Source: Candidatus Omnitrophota bacterium | GTDB lineage: Bacteria > Omnitrophota > Omnitrophia > JAHJGZ01 | DNA: 63,906 nt | NCBI GenBank assembly: GCA_018823795.1 | Contig: JAHJGZ010000007.1 | Coordinates: 1-63,906 of the forward strand | Reading direction: 5' to 3' | Program-made: the position numbers and the translations under genes | Notes under the pieces: generated by a model | Seen by the model: only the letters and a program-made list of their open reading frames with translations | Database searches by the model: none | Told to the model about the DNA's origin: nothing | Part shown: in pieces, positions 42,347 through 51,370 of the stretch | Numbering within the stretch: the first letter of the stretch is position 1 | Layout: each line of letters starts with the position of its first letter

Positions 42347-43567
42347 TTAATGAGCGGTCTGTGAACCTGACATACTCCATAATGGTAAAAATACTCCGAG
42401 TGCTAAAACAACGACAATGCCAGCGATAAATAACAAGAGGAGTGGTTCGAGCAACAATGTTAAATTATGAATAGTATAATCCGATTCTCGCTCATAGTAA
42501 TCAGCTACCATTTCCATCAACTCATCAATTCTTCCTGCCTCCTCGCCGGAGGCAACCATCTGTATAATCATGTCAGGAAAAACAGTTTCTTCGCTCATAG
42601 ACGCTGCTATTGATTTTCCTTCACGCACTTTTTCTTTTACATTGTTCATTGCCCTAGTAAGAACAACATTGTCGGCTGTTTGCCCTGCTAAATTCAACGT
42701 TTCTACGATAGGAACACCGCTTTTGACCAGCGTTCCTATCGTACGAGCAAAACGACACATAAAAATTTTAGTGAACAAAGGGCCAAAAATATATACCTTC
42801 AAAAGAAAGCGATGCCATAACAATTTTCCTACGGGAGTACGGGTAATAAATCGAAAGGTACAAATAAATACGACAATACCAATGATGACATAATACCAAT
42901 AATGTTGCAAAAAATAACTTGATCGCATTAAAATCTTTGTAAAAATAGGAATTTCAACATTAAATCCTTCGAAGAGTGTCATAAAACGAGGGAGTACAAA
43001 AAGACCAATGGCAAGGATCGCTATAATAATGACCGCAATAACGATGACCGGATAACTCATAGCCTGTTTAATCTTCGCTGTTACTTCCTGATCCTTCTCT
43101 ATCGACTCAGCAAGCCGGCTTAAAACTTCAGGCAACGAACCAGATGCCTCACCGGCTTTGATAGTACTACAATATATTTTATTAAATGCTTTAGGATACT
43201 TTGTAAGCGTAGCGGAAAAACTTGAGCCACTTTCAATATCGCGTCGAATGTCCTCAAGCATTCCTCTCATTGTTTTATTTTTAGTTGAATTTGATAAAGA
43301 CTTGATCCCCTTTACTAACGGCAACCCTGCGATACACAACGCATACATTTGTCGCGTGAAAAGCATCACATCTTTTATACTGACTCCTCCTTTAAGAAAA
43401 AACAATTTATCAGCAAAAGAAAAGCGGGTACTTTGTTCTTTCAATACCAGTAATACCATTCCCATTTCTTTAAACCGCTGCGCAGCATTTTGTGGGGAAT
43501 CAGCACGTATAACTCCTTCATTAAGTTTTCCTTTTTTATCACGTGCTTTATACTGATACGTTTTCAT
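42347..43567 (-). CDS. gspF: Type II secretion / type IV pilus inner-membrane platform protein
   Basis: A 406-residue GspF/PilC protein. It has an N-terminal MKTYQYKARDKKGKLNEGVI segment, two T2SSF repeats each with LFTRQMYALCIAGLPLV-like and FARTIGTLVKSGVPIVETL motifs, and three membrane segments (about 170-190, 220-240, 375-395). It anchors the assembly ATPase to the membrane. A GAGGAG site precedes the ATG. It lies between gspE and the pseudopilins. No secretin or prepilin peptidase gene is in the window. Confidence 0.95.
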   Translation of the reverse strand: MKTYQYKARDKKGKLNEGVIRADSPQNAAQRFKEMGMVLLVLKEQSTRFSFADKLFFLKGGVSIKDVMLFTRQMYALCIAGLPLVKGIKSLSNSTKNKTMRGMLEDIRRDIESGSSFSATLTKYPKAFNKIYCSTIKAGEASGSLPEVLSRLAESIEKDQEVTAKIKQAMSYPVIVIAVIIIAILAIGLFVLPRFMTLFEGFNVEIPIFTKILMRSSYFLQHYWYYVIIGIVVFICTFRFITRTPVGKLLWHRFLLKVYIFGPLFTKIFMCRFARTIGTLVKSGVPIVETLNLAGQTADNVVLTRAMNNVKEKVREGKSIAASMSEETVFPDMIIQMVASGEEAGRIDELMEMVADYYERESDYTIHNLTLLLEPLLLLFIAGIVVVLALGVFLPLWSMSGSQTAH

Positions 43568-43622
43568 ATATGGTTACTCCTCATGTTATTATGTAGTGTC
43601 ACGGCTGTATGTTCCATTATAT

Positions 43623-45296
43623 CTAAAGATATTTCGTGGCCTTTATAACTTCGTCGGGTGTTGTGATACCCGCTTTAATTTTGTCAACGCCATCATCACG
43701 CAGTGATAGCATCCCCTCTTTTAAAGCAATTTTACGTATTTCAAGATGAGTTTCCTTATGGGTAATCGCTTCTTGCAAGCGTGCTGATACTTCCATCAGT
43801 TCAAAAATTGCTATGCGACCATGATATCCTGTATTGCGACACTGCTGACATCCTTTTCCTCTATAATATTTCATGTCTGTATGAAAAAGACGTAATTCTT
43901 CAATAATTTCCTTTGACGGAGTATATTCTTCCTTACAATCGGGACAAATAACGCGTACCAAACGTTGCGCTATTGCTCCTACTAATGTTGAAGCAACAAG
44001 AAAATGTTCGACCCCCATCTCAGTAAATCGGCTTATGCATGCGGGTGCGTCATTCGTATGCAATGTCGTAAAAACCAAATGTCCCGTCATGCCTGCTTGT
44101 ACAGCAATATTAGCTGTCTCCAAATCACGAATTTCTCCTACCAAAATGATATCAGGATCTTGTCGCATGACACAACGCAATCCGTGCGGAAAGGTAAAAC
44201 CAGTTCTCGTATTTATTTGTGACTGTCGAATTAACGGCATTTGATACTCGACGGGGTCTTCCAAGGTCATAATATTTCTATCAACCGAATTAATTCGTCC
44301 GAGCGCTGCATAAAGGGTGGTTGTCTTTCCACTCCCCGTGGGACCGCTTGTCAAAATAATACCATAGGGTCTTTTGATCCACACACTAAATTGCTCGAGA
44401 CCTTTTTTCGAAAGGCCTAAATCCTCAAGCCCCATTAAGACACTCCCTTTTTTTAGGATCCTCATGACAATATTTTCTCCATGAACAGTAGGAAAGGTCG
44501 ACAGACGAATATCAACCGGCTGATTATCAATTTTCATGTCAATTCTTCCATCCTGCGGCATTCGTCGTTCAGCAATATCCAAGTTAGCAAGAATCTTTAA
44601 ACGAGAAATAATAGCCGGTTGCAGTCGTTTCGCCGGCTGTGCAACCTCTTGTAATGCGCCATCAATACGATACCGAACACGCAATATCTCTTCCTCAGGA
44701 TTAATATGGATATCACTTGCTCTATCTCGTATCGCATGTGAAATAAATAAATTTACGAGTTTAACAATCGGCTCATCACTTGCAGCTTCAATTAATTCTG
44801 CTGGCGCATCCAGCTTGTTTGCCGCCTCTTCATCCTCTATTGTTTCGATGACATCACTGACCGAGTCTTTTACACCGTATGCTTTGTTAATGGCATCGTC
44901 AATAGCTCTGCGCAATGCTAAAATGGGTTCAACACCATAACCTGTTTTTACTCTAATTTCATCCATTGCATGAACGTCAGAAGGATTAGCAGTTGCCATC
45001 ATAAGGGTGTTTTTAATCTTAAAGAGGGGGAAAACTTGATACTTCTGGCAAAGATTCATTGTCATAAGTTCGACAACTTCTGCATCCGGAGTATAAAAAT
45101 GCAGGTTAACGCCGACAATGCCGCTATATTTCGTAAGGATATCAAGAAGAACATCCTCTTCAACAATTTGTTGTTCATACAAAATATCGACTAATGACTT
45201 CTCGGTTGAAACCATTTGTTCAGCTTTTTCAAGCTTGTCAGTAGCAACTAAATTTTGTTCGAGGAGAGAATCCTTCAGAAAATTATTTATATCCAT
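43623..45296 (-). CDS. gspE: Type II secretion / type IV pilus assembly ATPase
   Basis: A 557-residue hexameric ATPase. The N-terminal MshEN-type domain (FLKDSLLEQNLVATDKLEKA ... VGVNLHFYTPDAEVVELM) may bind cyclic di-GMP, of interest given the HD-GYP gene nearby. The C-terminal motor has Walker A GPTGSGKTTTLYAAL, Asp box, Walker B RQDPDIILVGEIRD, His box TTLHTNDA, and the zinc tetracysteine CPDC...CQQC. The start follows AAGGGAA. It heads the pilus operon. Confidence 0.96.
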   Translation of the reverse strand: MDINNFLKDSLLEQNLVATDKLEKAEQMVSTEKSLVDILYEQQIVEEDVLLDILTKYSGIVGVNLHFYTPDAEVVELMTMNLCQKYQVFPLFKIKNTLMMATANPSDVHAMDEIRVKTGYGVEPILALRRAIDDAINKAYGVKDSVSDVIETIEDEEAANKLDAPAELIEAASDEPIVKLVNLFISHAIRDRASDIHINPEEEILRVRYRIDGALQEVAQPAKRLQPAIISRLKILANLDIAERRMPQDGRIDMKIDNQPVDIRLSTFPTVHGENIVMRILKKGSVLMGLEDLGLSKKGLEQFSVWIKRPYGIILTSGPTGSGKTTTLYAALGRINSVDRNIMTLEDPVEYQMPLIRQSQINTRTGFTFPHGLRCVMRQDPDIILVGEIRDLETANIAVQAGMTGHLVFTTLHTNDAPACISRFTEMGVEHFLVASTLVGAIAQRLVRVICPDCKEEYTPSKEIIEELRLFHTDMKYYRGKGCQQCRNTGYHGRIAIFELMEVSARLQEAITHKETHLEIRKIALKEGMLSLRDDGVDKIKAGITTPDEVIKATKYL

Positions 45297-45447
45297 AATA
45301 GTTCCCTTATTGTCTTACTCACTGCCCTGTGCCCTTATAGATAAAAAATATAATAGATACAATAGTCGTATTATCCGTTTAACTTTAAAAGTGCTCGTTC
45401 TTCTATTACCATTGACGTGTAGCCAATACCTCTTTAAGGACATGCCG

Positions 45448-45834
45448 TTAATTCTGATGTTCTGCAACCATTCGCTCGATTTTCTCAATAACCGCTTCGG
45501 TATCTAACGGTTTCGTCATGAAGCTATTAAATCCCATTCGTTGCGCTTCATCTTGTGTTTCTTGGCGGCCAAGTTGTGTTATTGCTATCATATAAATATC
45601 TTTATACCGCTCATCAAACTTTAAAAATCGTGCAACGCGGAATCCGTCAAGTTTTGAAAGTAATATATCTAATAAAATAATAAGCGGTTTTTCTTTTCGA
45701 GCAATCATTAATCCGTCCTGTCCGTTGCTCGCTTCTAATATTTCATAGCCGCGAAGAATGAGAGGAATTTTTAAACTTTCCCGAATATTAATATCGTCAT
45801 CTACTATTAATATTTTTCTGTTTTTACCGACCAT
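45448..45834 (-). CDS. Stand-alone response-regulator receiver domain
   Basis: A 128-residue CheY-like protein with ILIVDDDINIRESL (acidic pocket), phosphoacceptor Asp in LIILLDILLSKLDG, Thr in AITQLG and the conserved Lys in FMTKPLD. No output domain is present. AAGGA precedes the ATG. It lies about 150 bp upstream of gspE in the same direction, so it may regulate the pilus machinery. No partner kinase is seen. Confidence 0.92.
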   Translation of the reverse strand: MVGKNRKILIVDDDINIRESLKIPLILRGYEILEASNGQDGLMIARKEKPLIILLDILLSKLDGFRVARFLKFDERYKDIYMIAITQLGRQETQDEAQRMGFNSFMTKPLDTEAVIEKIERMVAEHQN

Positions 45835-45921
45835 GTCCGTCCTTTTAAATTTTTTATACAGCGCTATCGCGTATACATAACAATTATCTTATATTACAGT
45901 CTATTATAAAGCGTTTTACAC

Positions 45922-46425
45922 TTAAAGGAAACTATAAAATGTATGTCCTCCTAAGGTGAGCAGCGTAACAATAACTCCGGCAATAAATACTCCGCAGGTA
46001 ATGCTTATAAAAGATTTTTTCCGGTCAATTCCCAGAATAAATGCCGCAACACTCCCGGTCCATGCTCCGGTAATCGGAAGAGGAATTGCTACAAAAAGCA
46101 TTAATCCCCATAATTCAAAACGCTCGATCACTTTTGTTTGTTTCTTAACCTTGGCAAGGTACCATTGCAAAAATGTATTGGAAAATTCATACCTTTTTAA
46201 TAACTGTTCGACTTTTCCAAAGAACATTAAAAGGGGAAAAATGGGTAGTGTATTCCCTAAACAACACAAAAAATATGTTTTAATTGGATGGAGTTTAAAT
46301 AATAAAACACCAAGAGGGATTGCTCCGCGTAGTTCAGTTATTGGCAATGCTGACAACACTATTAATGAAAGTTCTTTCGAACTGAATTGTATATGATTGA
46401 CAAGAGATTGAACGATTTCATCCAT
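45922..46425 (-). CDS. COG2426 small multidrug-export-type membrane protein
   Basis: A 167-residue protein with four to five membrane segments and the family's conserved N-terminal ALPITELRGAIPLGVLLF, followed by GNTLPIFPLLMFFGKVEQLL and VAIPLPITGAWTGSVAAFILG. The family (PF06695) was named for putative drug export, but its true function is poorly known; the paired P-x-E/T-x-RG and PLP-x-TG motifs resemble DedA-like re-entrant loops. It lies between kdsD and the receiver gene with no clear functional link. Confidence 0.85.
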   Translation of the reverse strand: MDEIVQSLVNHIQFSSKELSLIVLSALPITELRGAIPLGVLLFKLHPIKTYFLCCLGNTLPIFPLLMFFGKVEQLLKRYEFSNTFLQWYLAKVKKQTKVIERFELWGLMLFVAIPLPITGAWTGSVAAFILGIDRKKSFISITCGVFIAGVIVTLLTLGGHTFYSFL

Positions 46426-46482
46426 GAATGTGAATACGCACTTAATTACTTACAGAATAATAATAGTATCTTAACCCTACCC

Positions 46483-47445
46483 TTACAAAAATCCTGCTCT
46501 GAGAAGATCTTGCACATCTAACAGGCCAACAGGTTTATCCTCATCATCGACAACAGGAAGTTCATCTATTTTATTTTCTTTTAGAATATTGAGTGCTTCA
46601 GCAGCAAGTTTGTCTTGGTGGATAGATCGGGGATTCACCGTCATGACTAATGATATTTTCTCGCGTGATAAATCTTGTGCGTCTTCTTTTTCAAAATGAC
46701 GGCGCAAATCACCGTCAGTAAATATACCCGTTAATACTCCTTTCGTATTCACCACTGAACAACTTCCGGCTCGAGCACCGGTAATAGCGAGAAGTGCCTC
46801 TTTAACAGTCACCTTTTCTTTGACTATCGGATTGGCGTCACCTTTACGCATAATATCTGCTACCGTAAGCAGTTGTCTACCCAAGTTACCACCCGGATGA
46901 TAAAAAGCAAAATCTTCCGCTTTAAATCCTCGTTTATCTAACAAAGTGACGGCAAGTGCATCCCCCATTGCAAGCTGAGCAGTGGTAGAAGCAGTAGGCG
47001 CTAATCCTAACGGACATGCTTCCTTGTCAATACATATATGAAGGACAATATTACTGTTTTTTGCCAATGTTGATTTTTTATTACCGGTTAACGATATTAA
47101 TTTTGCTCCGATCTTTTTGATAGTGTTAAGAAGCTTTACAATTTCCTCTGTCTCTCCACTATGTGAAATTGCTAAAACGACATCATCTTTTGTAACCATA
47201 CCTAAGTCACCATGAATTGCTTCTGCAGGATGTAAAAATAAACTCGGTGTTCCCGTTGACGCTAATGTCGCTGCAATTTTTCGACCAATGAGTCCTGGCT
47301 TTCCCATACCGGTAACAATAACGCGTCCTGAGCACTGAAACATCAGATTAACCGCGTTTTCAAAATTTTCATCAATAACATCGATTAACCGCCTAATCGC
47401 ATCAGCTTCTATTGTGAGTACTTCCTTAGCCAATTCACATACCAT
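46483..47445 (-). CDS. kdsD: D-arabinose 5-phosphate isomerase
   Basis: The 320-residue enzyme makes arabinose 5-phosphate from ribulose 5-phosphate for Kdo synthesis. It has a SIS domain (VTGMGKPGLIGRKIAATLASTGTPSLFLHPAEAIHGDLGM, ISHSGETEE, and PLGLAPTASTTAQLAMGDALA) and two C-terminal CBS domains. AAGGAAA precedes the ATG. kdsA and kdsB lie just upstream in the same direction, so the three form the Kdo precursor cassette. Confidence 0.96.
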   Translation of the reverse strand: MVCELAKEVLTIEADAIRRLIDVIDENFENAVNLMFQCSGRVIVTGMGKPGLIGRKIAATLASTGTPSLFLHPAEAIHGDLGMVTKDDVVLAISHSGETEEIVKLLNTIKKIGAKLISLTGNKKSTLAKNSNIVLHICIDKEACPLGLAPTASTTAQLAMGDALAVTLLDKRGFKAEDFAFYHPGGNLGRQLLTVADIMRKGDANPIVKEKVTVKEALLAITGARAGSCSVVNTKGVLTGIFTDGDLRRHFEKEDAQDLSREKISLVMTVNPRSIHQDKLAAEALNILKENKIDELPVVDDEDKPVGLLDVQDLLRAGFL

Positions 47446-47470
47446 ACAATGATTTCCTTTTTAATGAGTG

Positions 47471-47618
47471 CATTACTTACGGAATAAAATGACGTAAGTG
47501 ATGTGCGCGAATTAAATCCTTGACTTTTTTTCTTGATTTCATGTGCAAAATGTCAAGGATCAAGTTCAGACACACACCTTATGGAGACTGCCTATACGGC
47601 AGACTCCATAAGGTGTGT
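47471..47618. repeat. Three intergenic inverted repeats between kdsA and kdsD
   Basis: The first, 47471-47503, has arms CATTACTTACG and CGTAAGTGATG with a GA/GA internal loop and belongs to the GA-loop hairpin family. The second has arms 47516-47524 (ATCCTTGAC) and 47552-47560. The third, 47572-47618, has two 21-bp arms starting ACACACCTTATGGAG with one A-A mismatch and a TATAC loop. No T-run follows the third, so it is not an obvious terminator. Confidence 0.8.
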
Positions 47619-47620
47619 CT

Positions 47621-48439
47621 TCACTCGATAACTTTCTTTATTGCACTCAGTACGGTTAAAAGGTCTTTTACTTCCCCTAACGGCAATGTATTGGGGCCAT
47701 CACAAAGCGCTTTGCTCGGGTCTTCGTGCACTTCTAAAAAAATGGCGTCAACTCCAGCGGCAATTGCACATTTAGAAAGCATCGGAATAAACTCCCTCAT
47801 GCCTCCCGAAATTTTTCCTAATCCACCCGGCATTTGAACAGAATGCGTTCCATCAAAAACGACCGGATATCCCATGGCACGGATAATTGGAATTGATCGA
47901 AAATCATTTACGAGATTATTATAGCCAAAACTAAAACCACGCTCGGTAATTAAAATCTTTTTATTCCCCTGTGATAGAACTTTTTTAATAATATTGATAA
48001 CTTCCCACGGAGATACAAATTGTCCCTTTTTTATGTTCACCACCTTTCCCGTCTTGGCCGCCGCAAAGATCAGATCAGTCTGGCGACATAAAAATGCGGG
48101 GATTTGAATAATATCTAATACCTCTTGTGCAACAGTTACTTCTTCAACAGAATGGACATCGCTTACTACAGGAATTTTATATTCCTGCTTAATTTTTTTT
48201 AATATTGACAGCCCTTTCTTTAATCCGGGGCCTCGATAAGAAGTATGAGAACTACGGTTGGCTTTATCAAAACTGGATTTGTACACGAATGGTATCTTCA
48301 AGTCAGTGCTTAAACGAATTAATTTTTCAGCATGGCGTAAAGCACTTTTTTCATTTTCAATAACACACGGACCGCCGATAAAAACAAAACGCTTTTTCTC
48401 GCCAAAAACAATATTGTTAATTTTTATTTTTTGTATCAT
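47621..48439 (-). CDS. kdsA: Kdo-8-phosphate synthase
   Basis: The 272-residue enzyme condenses phosphoenolpyruvate with arabinose 5-phosphate. Family segments are FIGGPCVIENEKSALRHAEKL, YKSSFDKANRSSHTSYRGPGL, PVVSDVHSVEE, DIIQIPAFLCRQTDLI, ITERGFSFGYNNLVNDFRSI and FDGTHSVQMPGG. Asn at the position after YKSSFDKA identifies the metal-independent-type residue (KANRSS), as in E. coli. Length is normal. Confidence 0.97.
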   Translation of the reverse strand: MIQKIKINNIVFGEKKRFVFIGGPCVIENEKSALRHAEKLIRLSTDLKIPFVYKSSFDKANRSSHTSYRGPGLKKGLSILKKIKQEYKIPVVSDVHSVEEVTVAQEVLDIIQIPAFLCRQTDLIFAAAKTGKVVNIKKGQFVSPWEVINIIKKVLSQGNKKILITERGFSFGYNNLVNDFRSIPIIRAMGYPVVFDGTHSVQMPGGLGKISGGMREFIPMLSKCAIAAGVDAIFLEVHEDPSKALCDGPNTLPLGEVKDLLTVLSAIKKVIE

Positions 48440-48474
48440 AGTATTTCTACTTATTTATATAAGAAAATCCTGTC

Positions 48475-49197
48475 TCATCGTGACAATCTTTTCTCAACTT
48501 CATTTAAATCATCTAAAGTATCGATACCAACCGAATCTTGAGTAACTTCAACCATTTTAATAGCATAGCCATTCTCTACGATACGAAGTTGTTCCAACCT
48601 TTCAGTCTCTTCTAAAAATGATTTTTTCATTCGGGGGATTTTTAAAAGAAACGTGCGACGATATGCATAAATACCTAAATGTTTAAAAAATTCTATTTCT
48701 CTTGATTTCTGAAAATACGGTATTGGTAAGCGAGAAAAATAAATTGCATTATTATCCTTATTTTTGACCACCTTCACCACATTGACATCATGGTATTGCC
48801 TTTTGTCAGAACTCTTACAGCAGAGGGTTGCCATTTGAACAGTTCTATTTTTTGCAAAAACGCTCACTAATTTATCAATTGATGCGGGTTTCATGAGCGG
48901 TTCATCCCCCTGAATATTAACAATAATGGGGAATTTATATTTCCGTGCAACTTCAACCACGCGATCTGTTCCACTTTGATGGGACGGATGGGTCATAACC
49001 ACGTCTGCTCCAAAACTGGTTGCAATATCTTTTATGCGCTCATGGTCCGTCGCAATAACCACTTTGGATAATTTACGTGCAGCTCGCGCATTCTCCCATA
49101 CCAATTCTAAAATATACTTATCACATACCTTTCGAATTAACTTCTCAGGTAAGCGTGTCGAATATAAACGTGCTGGTATAACTCCGAGTGCTTTCAT
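48475..49197 (-). CDS. kdsB: CMP-Kdo synthetase
   Basis: The 240-residue cytidylyltransferase activates Kdo with CTP. It has GVIPARLYSTRLPEKLIRKV (nucleotide loop), VVIATDHERI, VMTHPSHQSGTDRVVEVA, NIQGDEPLMKP and HLGIYAYRRTFL. GAGG sits 10 nt before the ATG. It is followed after 35 bp by kdsA. Confidence 0.97.
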   Translation of the reverse strand: MKALGVIPARLYSTRLPEKLIRKVCDKYILELVWENARAARKLSKVVIATDHERIKDIATSFGADVVMTHPSHQSGTDRVVEVARKYKFPIIVNIQGDEPLMKPASIDKLVSVFAKNRTVQMATLCCKSSDKRQYHDVNVVKVVKNKDNNAIYFSRLPIPYFQKSREIEFFKHLGIYAYRRTFLLKIPRMKKSFLEETERLEQLRIVENGYAIKMVEVTQDSVGIDTLDDLNEVEKRLSR

Positions 49198-49213
49198 GAT
49201 TTACCACCTCACC

Positions 49214-50227
49214 TTATGTATTAATTGATGAAACGAGCTCTTCTTTTGTTATTGCTGCAGCTCCTACTTTTCCCACTACAATTCCCGCTGCACAATTGGC
49301 AATTAGTGCTGCATCTTGAAAATTTGCTCCGGCACCAAGCGCTAAGGATAGAACAGCAATAACGGTATCTCCCGCACCCGATACGTCAAATACTTCTTGT
49401 GCCGCTGTCGGTATTTTTGATATTTTTCCTTTTCCCTCAAAAAGAGCCATCCCTTCTTCACCAAGTGTTATGAGTACTGCTTGACACCCAATTTTTTTAA
49501 GAATCCTCTTACCCACATCCTCGATCGTCACCTGTTTATCTTCAAGCGAAACGCCGACAGCACAATATGCCTCTTTTTTATTTGGCGTAATAATAGTAAC
49601 GTTTTTATAATATTGAAAATGCTTTTCTTTCGGGTCAACAGCAATAAATTTATTGTAACGTTTAGCAAGAATAGAAATTTCTTTAAGCAATTCAGGAGAA
49701 ATGACCCCCTTGCCGTAATCTTCAATAATAATACCATCAACATCTTTGACTTTCTTCCGACAAAAATCTATTACCTTCCGTCTCTCGTTATGTGAAATGT
49801 CTTCTCTGCTTTCGCGGTCAATACGAACAACCTGCTGTGAATGAGCAATAACACGCGTTTTTAATGTTGTTGGACGCTCGTTATCGATAATAATCCCGCT
49901 ACTATCTATTCCTTCACTTTTAACACGTTTGAGAAACATTCTACCATACAGATCCCTGCCAATAGCACCACAGGGAAATACTGTTGCACCTAATTCCTTA
50001 ATATTGTTTCCCACATTTAATGCCCCACCGGGGACATACGTTTCTCGACGTACATCAACATCAACGACAGGGACAGGAGCTTCAGGAGAAATCCGTGACA
50101 CCTTCCCAAAAATATACTGATCAAGAATAAAATCTCCGATAATGAGAAGTTTAACGCGTGCAAATTTTTCAACAAGTTCTGTTAATTGTTTCTTTTTCGT
50201 CTTTGTCAAAGTTATTCTTTCTTTCAT
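49214..50227 (-). CDS. D-beta-D-heptose 7-phosphate kinase (RfaE domain I type)
   Basis: A 337-residue PfkB-family kinase. It has IIGDFILDQYIFGKVSRISPEAPVPVV, GGALNVGNNIKELG, IEDYGKGVISPELL and the C-terminal anion hole DVSGAGDTVIAVLSLAL. It is monofunctional: the HldE adenylyltransferase domain is absent. ATG at 50227 is preferred over the TTG one codon earlier. It adds the 1-phosphate in ADP-heptose synthesis, and hldD upstream performs the last step. Confidence 0.93.
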   Translation of the reverse strand: MKERITLTKTKKKQLTELVEKFARVKLLIIGDFILDQYIFGKVSRISPEAPVPVVDVDVRRETYVPGGALNVGNNIKELGATVFPCGAIGRDLYGRMFLKRVKSEGIDSSGIIIDNERPTTLKTRVIAHSQQVVRIDRESREDISHNERRKVIDFCRKKVKDVDGIIIEDYGKGVISPELLKEISILAKRYNKFIAVDPKEKHFQYYKNVTIITPNKKEAYCAVGVSLEDKQVTIEDVGKRILKKIGCQAVLITLGEEGMALFEGKGKISKIPTAAQEVFDVSGAGDTVIAVLSLALGAGANFQDAALIANCAAGIVVGKVGAAAITKEELVSSINT

Positions 50228-50241
50228 CAATGTACCGTATA

Positions 50242-51210
50242 TTATATATATTGCGTTGTTTCTAATAGAGCAACGTACTCTTTTACTGCATCTTCAAGCT
50301 TTAAAAACGATGAAGAAAAACCGGCTTGACGCAATTTTGTTATATCAGCCTCTGTAAAATACTGATATTTTTCACGTAATGTGTGTGGCATATCGAAATA
50401 TTCAATGGAGGGGTTCAAGTCTAACGCTTTAAAAATAGCACAGGCAAGCTCATTCCAGCTATGCGCTTTGCCCGTTCCCACATTATAAATTCCCGTTTTT
50501 TGGGGGTTATTAAAAAAGTACCCTACAACGTCAACAGCATCCTGAACATACATAAAATCCCGTTTTTGCTCTCCATCGCCATATTCTTTACGATATGATT
50601 TAAACAGGCGGATGGTTCCTTTCTGCTTAATGTGCTGATACCCTTTATGAATCATACTGCGCATGTCTTCTTTATGGTACTCATTAGGACCGAAAATATT
50701 AAAAAACTTAAATCCAACAAATATCTTTTGAAGATTATTTTTAAGGACCCACAAATCAAACGCATGCTTTGAATAGCCATACATATTTAACGGCATTAAC
50801 GTAGGAGCAACGGTGTCCCGGTCGGAATATCCCTTTTCCCCTGCCCCATATGTTGCGGCACTACTTGCATATAAAAAGCGTTTTTTATTCCGGATCGTCC
50901 ATTCCGCAAGCTTTTTTGAGTAATTAAAATTGTTGTCCATTAAATACGCAGCATTTGTTTCAGTTGTTGACGAACACGCACCAAGATGAATAATGCAATC
51001 TATGGTTTTATCAAACGTTCCCTTGGAAAGTGCGTCTAAAAAAAAATCTTTATCTACGTAATCTTCATACTGCTTCCCAAGGAGGTTCTTCCATTTTTCA
51101 GTTGAGCCAAGTTCATCAACAATAACAATATCCGTTATTCCTGCAATATTAAGTTTTTTCAGCAGGCAACTTCCGATAAAGCCAGCACCACCGGTAATTA
51201 CGATACTCAT
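50242..51210 (-). CDS. hldD: ADP-L-glycero-D-manno-heptose 6-epimerase
   Basis: A ~322-residue SDR. It has ITGGAGFIGSCLLKKLN, HLGACSSTTETNAAYLMDNN (the HldD signature ACSSTTE), YASSAATYG, MYGYSKHAFD (YxxxK) and KFFNIFGPNEYHKEDMRS. The start at 51210 (MSIVITGGAGF) matches the usual N-terminus; a longer start exists at 51225. It epimerises ADP-D-heptose to the form used by the GT9 heptosyltransferases upstream. Confidence 0.96.
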   Translation of the reverse strand: MSIVITGGAGFIGSCLLKKLNIAGITDIVIVDELGSTEKWKNLLGKQYEDYVDKDFFLDALSKGTFDKTIDCIIHLGACSSTTETNAAYLMDNNFNYSKKLAEWTIRNKKRFLYASSAATYGAGEKGYSDRDTVAPTLMPLNMYGYSKHAFDLWVLKNNLQKIFVGFKFFNIFGPNEYHKEDMRSMIHKGYQHIKQKGTIRLFKSYRKEYGDGEQKRDFMYVQDAVDVVGYFFNNPQKTGIYNVGTGKAHSWNELACAIFKALDLNPSIEYFDMPHTLREKYQYFTEADITKLRQAGFSSSFLKLEDAVKEYVALLETTQYI

Positions 51211-51370
51211 ATGTTTTCTCGACATTCTTTATATACTACTTTTTCTAACTCTATTTAAAAAATAGAGTTAGATTTTAACACTAGCCCTACACAGTGTCAA
51301 CAAAACAATATTAACATAATGCTGTAACCTATTGAAAATAAAGGTATTATAAATATTTCGGCGGGTTTTT

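Noticed and set aside
47572-47618. kdsA rho-independent terminator
   Set aside because: The stem is strong but no T-run follows on either strand.
49214-50227. Bifunctional HldE
   Set aside because: Only the kinase domain is present; the protein ends after the PfkB core and no cytidylyltransferase-type motif follows.
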